From positions 1 through 16,568 of the forward strand of contig JAFAAP010000246.1 of NCBI GenBank assembly GCA_023426505.1: 16,568 nt of DNA. The letters are read 5' to 3'. Positions 13,758 through 16,568 of the stretch are shown in pieces; the stretch's first letter is position 1, and every line of letters starts with the position of its first letter. This DNA is from Pseudomonadota bacterium (GTDB lineage: Bacteria > Pseudomonadota > Alphaproteobacteria > Rhizobiales > Beijerinckiaceae). Under the pieces are notes generated by a model. That model worked only from the letters and a program-made list of their open reading frames with translations, ran no database searches and was not told where the DNA came from. A program made the position numbers and the translations under genes.

Positions 13758-15563
13758 ATGAGCAAAATGCTCGATGATGCAAAGGCCCAGACCGCAGCTC
13801 CGGATTTCGAGGAGCTGTCCCGCAACATCGCCCTGTTCATCGAGGGAGCCGGAAAAGCGACGGCCGCCTACCTCAAACCGCTCGAGAACGGGAAGCCCAA
13901 GCCGGGTCTGGCGAGCGACGCGGAAGAGGCCGTGAAGGCCCTCGGGCCCGTCGCCGAGGCCTGGATGACCGATCCGCAGAGGGCTTTCGAGGCCCAGACC
14001 CGCCTGGGCACGCAGTTTCTCGACCTCTGGACCGCCACGCTCAAGCGCGCCCAGGGCGAGGAGGCGGAACCGGTCGCGGAGCCGGAGCCCCGGGACAACC
14101 GCTTCCGCGACCCGGAATGGTCGAACAATCCGCTCTTCGACTTCCTGAAACAGGCCTATCTCATCACGTCGCGCTGGGCCGAGGACATGGTGGACGAGGC
14201 CGAGGGGGTGGACGACCGCACCCGCCACAAGGCTCACTTCTATCTCAAGCAGATTTCGAGCGCCCTCTCGCCCTCGAACTTCCTGCTGACGAACCCGGAG
14301 CTGCTGCGGGAGACGCTCAAGCAGAACGGCGCGAACCTCGTGCGCGGAATGTCGATGCTGGCGGAGGACATCGAGGCCGGCGCCGGAGAACTCAAGATCC
14401 GCCAGTCGGACCCGACCGGGTTCGAGATCGGCGTCAACATCGCCAACACGCCCGGGAAAGTCATCTTCCAGAACGACCTCATCGAGCTGATCCAGTACGC
14501 CCCGACGACCGAGAAGGTCCTGAAGCGCCCTCTCCTGATCGTCCCGCCATGGATCAACAAGTTCTACATCCTCGATCTCAATCCGGAAAAAAGCTTCATC
14601 CGGTGGGCCGTGTCGCAGGGCCTGACGGTCTTCTGCATTTCCTGGGTCAACCCGGCCGAGGACCACGCGGAGAAGAGTTTCGAGCACTACATGCGTGAGG
14701 GCATCTTCGCGGCGCTCGACGCGATCGAGGAGGCGATCGGCGAGAAGAAGGTCACGGCGATCGGCTACTGCGTCGGCGGGACCCTCCTGGCCGTAACCCT
14801 CGCCTACATGGCAGCGACTAAGGACAAGCGGATCGACAGCGCCACCTTCTTCACCGCACAGGTGGACTTCACCCATGCGGGTGATCTGAAGGTCTTCGCC
14901 GACGAGGGGCAGATCCGCTCGATCGAGAGCGACATGAAGACCCGCGGCTATCTCGAAGGCTCGAAGATGGCCAACGCGTTCAACATGCTGCGGCCGAACG
15001 ATCTCATCTGGCCATACGTGGTGAACGTCTACATGAAGGGGCAGGCACCCTACCCGTTCGACCTGCTCTACTGGAATTCCGATTCCACGCGCATGCCGGC
15101 GGCGAACCATGCCTTTTACCTGCGCAACTGCTATCTCGAGAATAGGCTCGCGAAAGGCGAGATGGAGGTCGGCGGCGTCAAGCTCGACCTGAAGAAGGTG
15201 AAGGCCCCGATCTTCAACCTCGCCACAAAGGAAGACCACATCGCCCCAGCCCGCTCGGTGTTCCTGGGCTCGAAGTCCTTCGGCGGCCCCGTGGATTTCG
15301 TGCTCGCGGGATCGGGGCACATCGCAGGCGTGGTCAACCCGGTCGCCAAGCCGAAGTACCAGTACTGGACCGGAGGAAAGGTCGAAGGCGAGCTCGAGGA
15401 TTGGGCGAAGAACGCCACGGAAACCGCGGGCACGTGGTGGCCGTACTGGTTCGAGTGGATCAAGAAGCAGGCGCCGCGCATGGTCGCGGCGCGGGAGCCG
15501 GGCGGAGGCAAGCTCAAGGCCCTGTGCGACGCACCGGGCACCTACGTCCGGGCGAAGTCCTGA
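13758..15563 (+). CDS. phaC: Class I poly(3-hydroxyalkanoate) synthase
   Basis: A 601-residue class I PHA synthase, polymerising (R)-3-hydroxyacyl-CoA, mainly 3-hydroxybutyryl-CoA, into storage polyester at the granule surface. The alpha/beta-hydrolase catalytic triad is visible: nucleophile Cys338 in the lipase-like box GYCVGG (336-341), Asp493 in KEDHIAP and His521 in GSGHIAGVVNP. Other family blocks are NPLFDFLKQAYL (124-135), PPWINKFYILDL (263-274) and TFFTAQVDF (363-371). The N-terminal 110 residues are the variable class I extension and end in an acidic Pro/Glu linker. The start is ATG 13758 because GGGAG (13745-13749) is eight bases upstream; in-frame ATGs at 13704, 13713 and 13722 lack ribosome sites. 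No phaA, phaB, phasin or phaR gene is in the window. Confidence 0.96.
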   Translation: MSKMLDDAKAQTAAPDFEELSRNIALFIEGAGKATAAYLKPLENGKPKPGLASDAEEAVKALGPVAEAWMTDPQRAFEAQTRLGTQFLDLWTATLKRAQGEEAEPVAEPEPRDNRFRDPEWSNNPLFDFLKQAYLITSRWAEDMVDEAEGVDDRTRHKAHFYLKQISSALSPSNFLLTNPELLRETLKQNGANLVRGMSMLAEDIEAGAGELKIRQSDPTGFEIGVNIANTPGKVIFQNDLIELIQYAPTTEKVLKRPLLIVPPWINKFYILDLNPEKSFIRWAVSQGLTVFCISWVNPAEDHAEKSFEHYMREGIFAALDAIEEAIGEKKVTAIGYCVGGTLLAVTLAYMAATKDKRIDSATFFTAQVDFTHAGDLKVFADEGQIRSIESDMKTRGYLEGSKMANAFNMLRPNDLIWPYVVNVYMKGQAPYPFDLLYWNSDSTRMPAANHAFYLRNCYLENRLAKGEMEVGGVKLDLKKVKAPIFNLATKEDHIAPARSVFLGSKSFGGPVDFVLAGSGHIAGVVNPVAKPKYQYWTGGKVEGELEDWAKNATETAGTWWPYWFEWIKKQAPRMVAAREPGGGKLKALCDAPGTYVRAKS

Positions 15564-15590
15564 CCGATCGAAAGGGCGGCACCGCCAATG

Positions 15591-15619
15591 AAAAAGGCCG
15601 GCTCGGAGCCGGCCTTTTC
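15591..15619. terminator. Bidirectional intrinsic terminator between phaC and the FadL-like gene
   Basis: GGCCGGCT (15596-15603) pairs with AGCCGGCC (15607-15614) around a CGG loop, flanked by AAAAA on the left and TTTTC on the right. It therefore reads as a stem plus U-tract on both strands. It lies 27 bases after the phaC stop and 23 bases after the stop of the opposing gene. Confidence 0.9.
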
Positions 15620-15641
15620 TCTGTTCGCGATTGCCTGGATC

Positions 15642-16568
15642 TCAGTACTTGCGGACGATCGGGGCCGGAATGGCCTGCGCGGGGTTGTCCCAACGGTACT
15701 TGATCGAGGCGGAGATGATGTCGACGTCCGAGTCCACATTGGCGGCGAACACGACACCGCGCGTCGCGAAGGTCGGGTTGCCGGGAGCGATGTTGATATC
15801 GGTGTTGCCCACGGGGAAGATGTGGGTGTAGCCGAGATCGAAGGCGAGATTGTCGCTCCAGTTGTAGGTCGCGCCGAGCGAAACCCACAGACGGTCCGAG
15901 TCGGGCAGACGCGGATTGCGGTTCTCGAGGTCGATCGGCGAGATTTCGTAGCCGAGGCCGGCGCGGACCGTCCAGGCCGGATTGATCACGTACTCGCCGC
16001 CGACCGAGAAGAACCAGCCATCGTCGTAGTCGAGCGGCAGGTAAGGCGCCTGGGCGAGGAGCCCTCCGGTGAGCTCGTTCCTCACCCGCGGGAAGCCGAG
16101 ACGGCTCCAGTTCGTCCACTCTGCCGTCGCGTGCAGGGTGAAGGCGTCGGTGATCTTCTGGCTCACGCCGACGGAGACGGACTCCGGCAGCATCAGCTTG
16201 GCCTTGATCGGCACACCGAAATACTGAAAGTTGCCATCGAGCTCGTGCTCGACGCCGGAGCGGAAGCCGATGCCGATCGAGGTGCCGGCGAACGGGGTCA
16301 GGGTCGCGCCGACGCTGTACCCGACACCGAAGCTGTCACCATCGAGGCCGGCGCTCGGGACGAACGGGTTCGGGTTGGTCGCAGTCGGTCCCACCGCCGA
16401 GAAGTAGCGGACCTTGAAGTACTGGGCGCGGATGCCGGCACCGATCGACAGCCAGTCGTTGACCTTGTAGCCGATGGTCGGCTCTGCCTCGAACGAGAAC
16501 ACCGACGTGGTGCGCGCGTAGAGCTGCCCGGCCCAGAACGGGTTCGGCTTCGTCACGAGGCCGAAGGG
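15642..16568 (-). CDS. FadL/OmpP1-type outer membrane channel, 5' end outside the window
   Basis: The C-terminal 308 residues or so of an outer membrane beta-barrel of the FadL/OmpP1/TodX family, which takes up hydrophobic compounds such as long-chain fatty acids. The window opens in PFGLVTKPNP, the segment after the N-terminal hatch, so about 100 residues (signal peptide and hatch) are missing. Alternating aromatic/polar strands are evident, for example PTIGYKVNDWLSIGAGIR, LWVSLGATYNW and NLAFDLGYTHIF, with turns rich in Asn, Asp and Gly. The last strand, ISASIKYRW, is followed by an unusual Pro-rich tail, DNPAQAIPAPIVRKY. The GTG at 16556 is internal, not the start. A fatty-acid transporter beside phaC would fit carbon storage, but this is inference. 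Confidence 0.87.
   Translation of the reverse strand, partial: PFGLVTKPNPFWAGQLYARTTSVFSFEAEPTIGYKVNDWLSIGAGIRAQYFKVRYFSAVGPTATNPNPFVPSAGLDGDSFGVGYSVGATLTPFAGTSIGIGFRSGVEHELDGNFQYFGVPIKAKLMLPESVSVGVSQKITDAFTLHATAEWTNWSRLGFPRVRNELTGGLLAQAPYLPLDYDDGWFFSVGGEYVINPAWTVRAGLGYEISPIDLENRNPRLPDSDRLWVSLGATYNWSDNLAFDLGYTHIFPVGNTDINIAPGNPTFATRGVVFAANVDSDVDIISASIKYRWDNPAQAIPAPIVRKY

Noticed and set aside
13680..15320. 546-codon frame antisense to phaC
   Set aside because: It lies opposite a textbook PHA synthase with all catalytic motifs. Composition is typical of a mirror frame, and no ribosome site or domain is visible.

Overview
The window is about 16.6 kb of GC-rich chromosome from an alphaproteobacterium of the order Hyphomicrobiales (Rhizobiales). 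A Methylobacteriaceae-type organism (Microvirga or Methylobacterium) is the most likely source. The reasons are a DUF6894 mini-protein, a class I PHA synthase, a two-domain cold shock protein, and the gene order alaC-hom-glpX followed by recJ. This placement comes from recalled family resemblance, not from a database search. Genes are densely packed, no gap exceeds about 225 bases, and I see no mobile element, CRISPR array or phage signature.

Positions 1-1199 (minus strand) hold the 5' part of tRNA-Pro(UGG), a secreted DUF192 protein, and a two-domain cold shock protein whose stop codon overlaps the DUF192 start. A Sir2-type NAD-dependent deacylase (1330-2082, minus) is divergent from a membrane acyltransferase of the heparan-alpha-glucosaminide N-acetyltransferase/DUF1624 family (2158-3132, plus). 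Their 75-base divergent region contains a near-perfect 19-bp palindrome and a promoter placed so that the sirtuin mRNA could be leaderless.

The acyltransferase converges on an agmatinase-family ureohydrolase (3129-4166, minus) with overlapping stop codons. Upstream of the ureohydrolase, on the same strand, is an Lrp/AsnC regulator (4277-4798). The regulator is divergent from a translationally coupled pair on the plus strand: a KDPGal aldolase (dgoA, 5021-5650) and an RNase Z-like metallo-beta-lactamase-fold hydrolase (5650-6645). The divergent region carries a 7-bp dyad (4874-4900) touching promoter-like elements on both strands.

From 6652 to 13646 everything is on the minus strand. In transcription order it reads: a probable lipoprotein, the AlaC-type aminotransferase, homoserine dehydrogenase (hom), class II fructose-1,6-bisphosphatase (glpX) with a strong intrinsic terminator, a GNAT acetyltransferase, recJ, tRNA-Glu(UUC) with encoded CCA, and a DUF6894 protein. 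The central block joins amino acid metabolism (alanine/glutamate transamination and the threonine/methionine branch point) to gluconeogenesis, then passes to DNA repair.

The right end has phaC (plus strand, PHB synthesis). It shares a bidirectional terminator with a FadL/OmpP1-type outer membrane channel gene (minus strand) whose 5' end lies outside the window.

Most of the window is ordinary core chromosome. The best candidates for follow-up are the two divergent control regions, the dgoA/RNase Z-like pairing and the Cys-rich tail on the membrane acyltransferase. I did not find a convincing entirely new multi-gene system.
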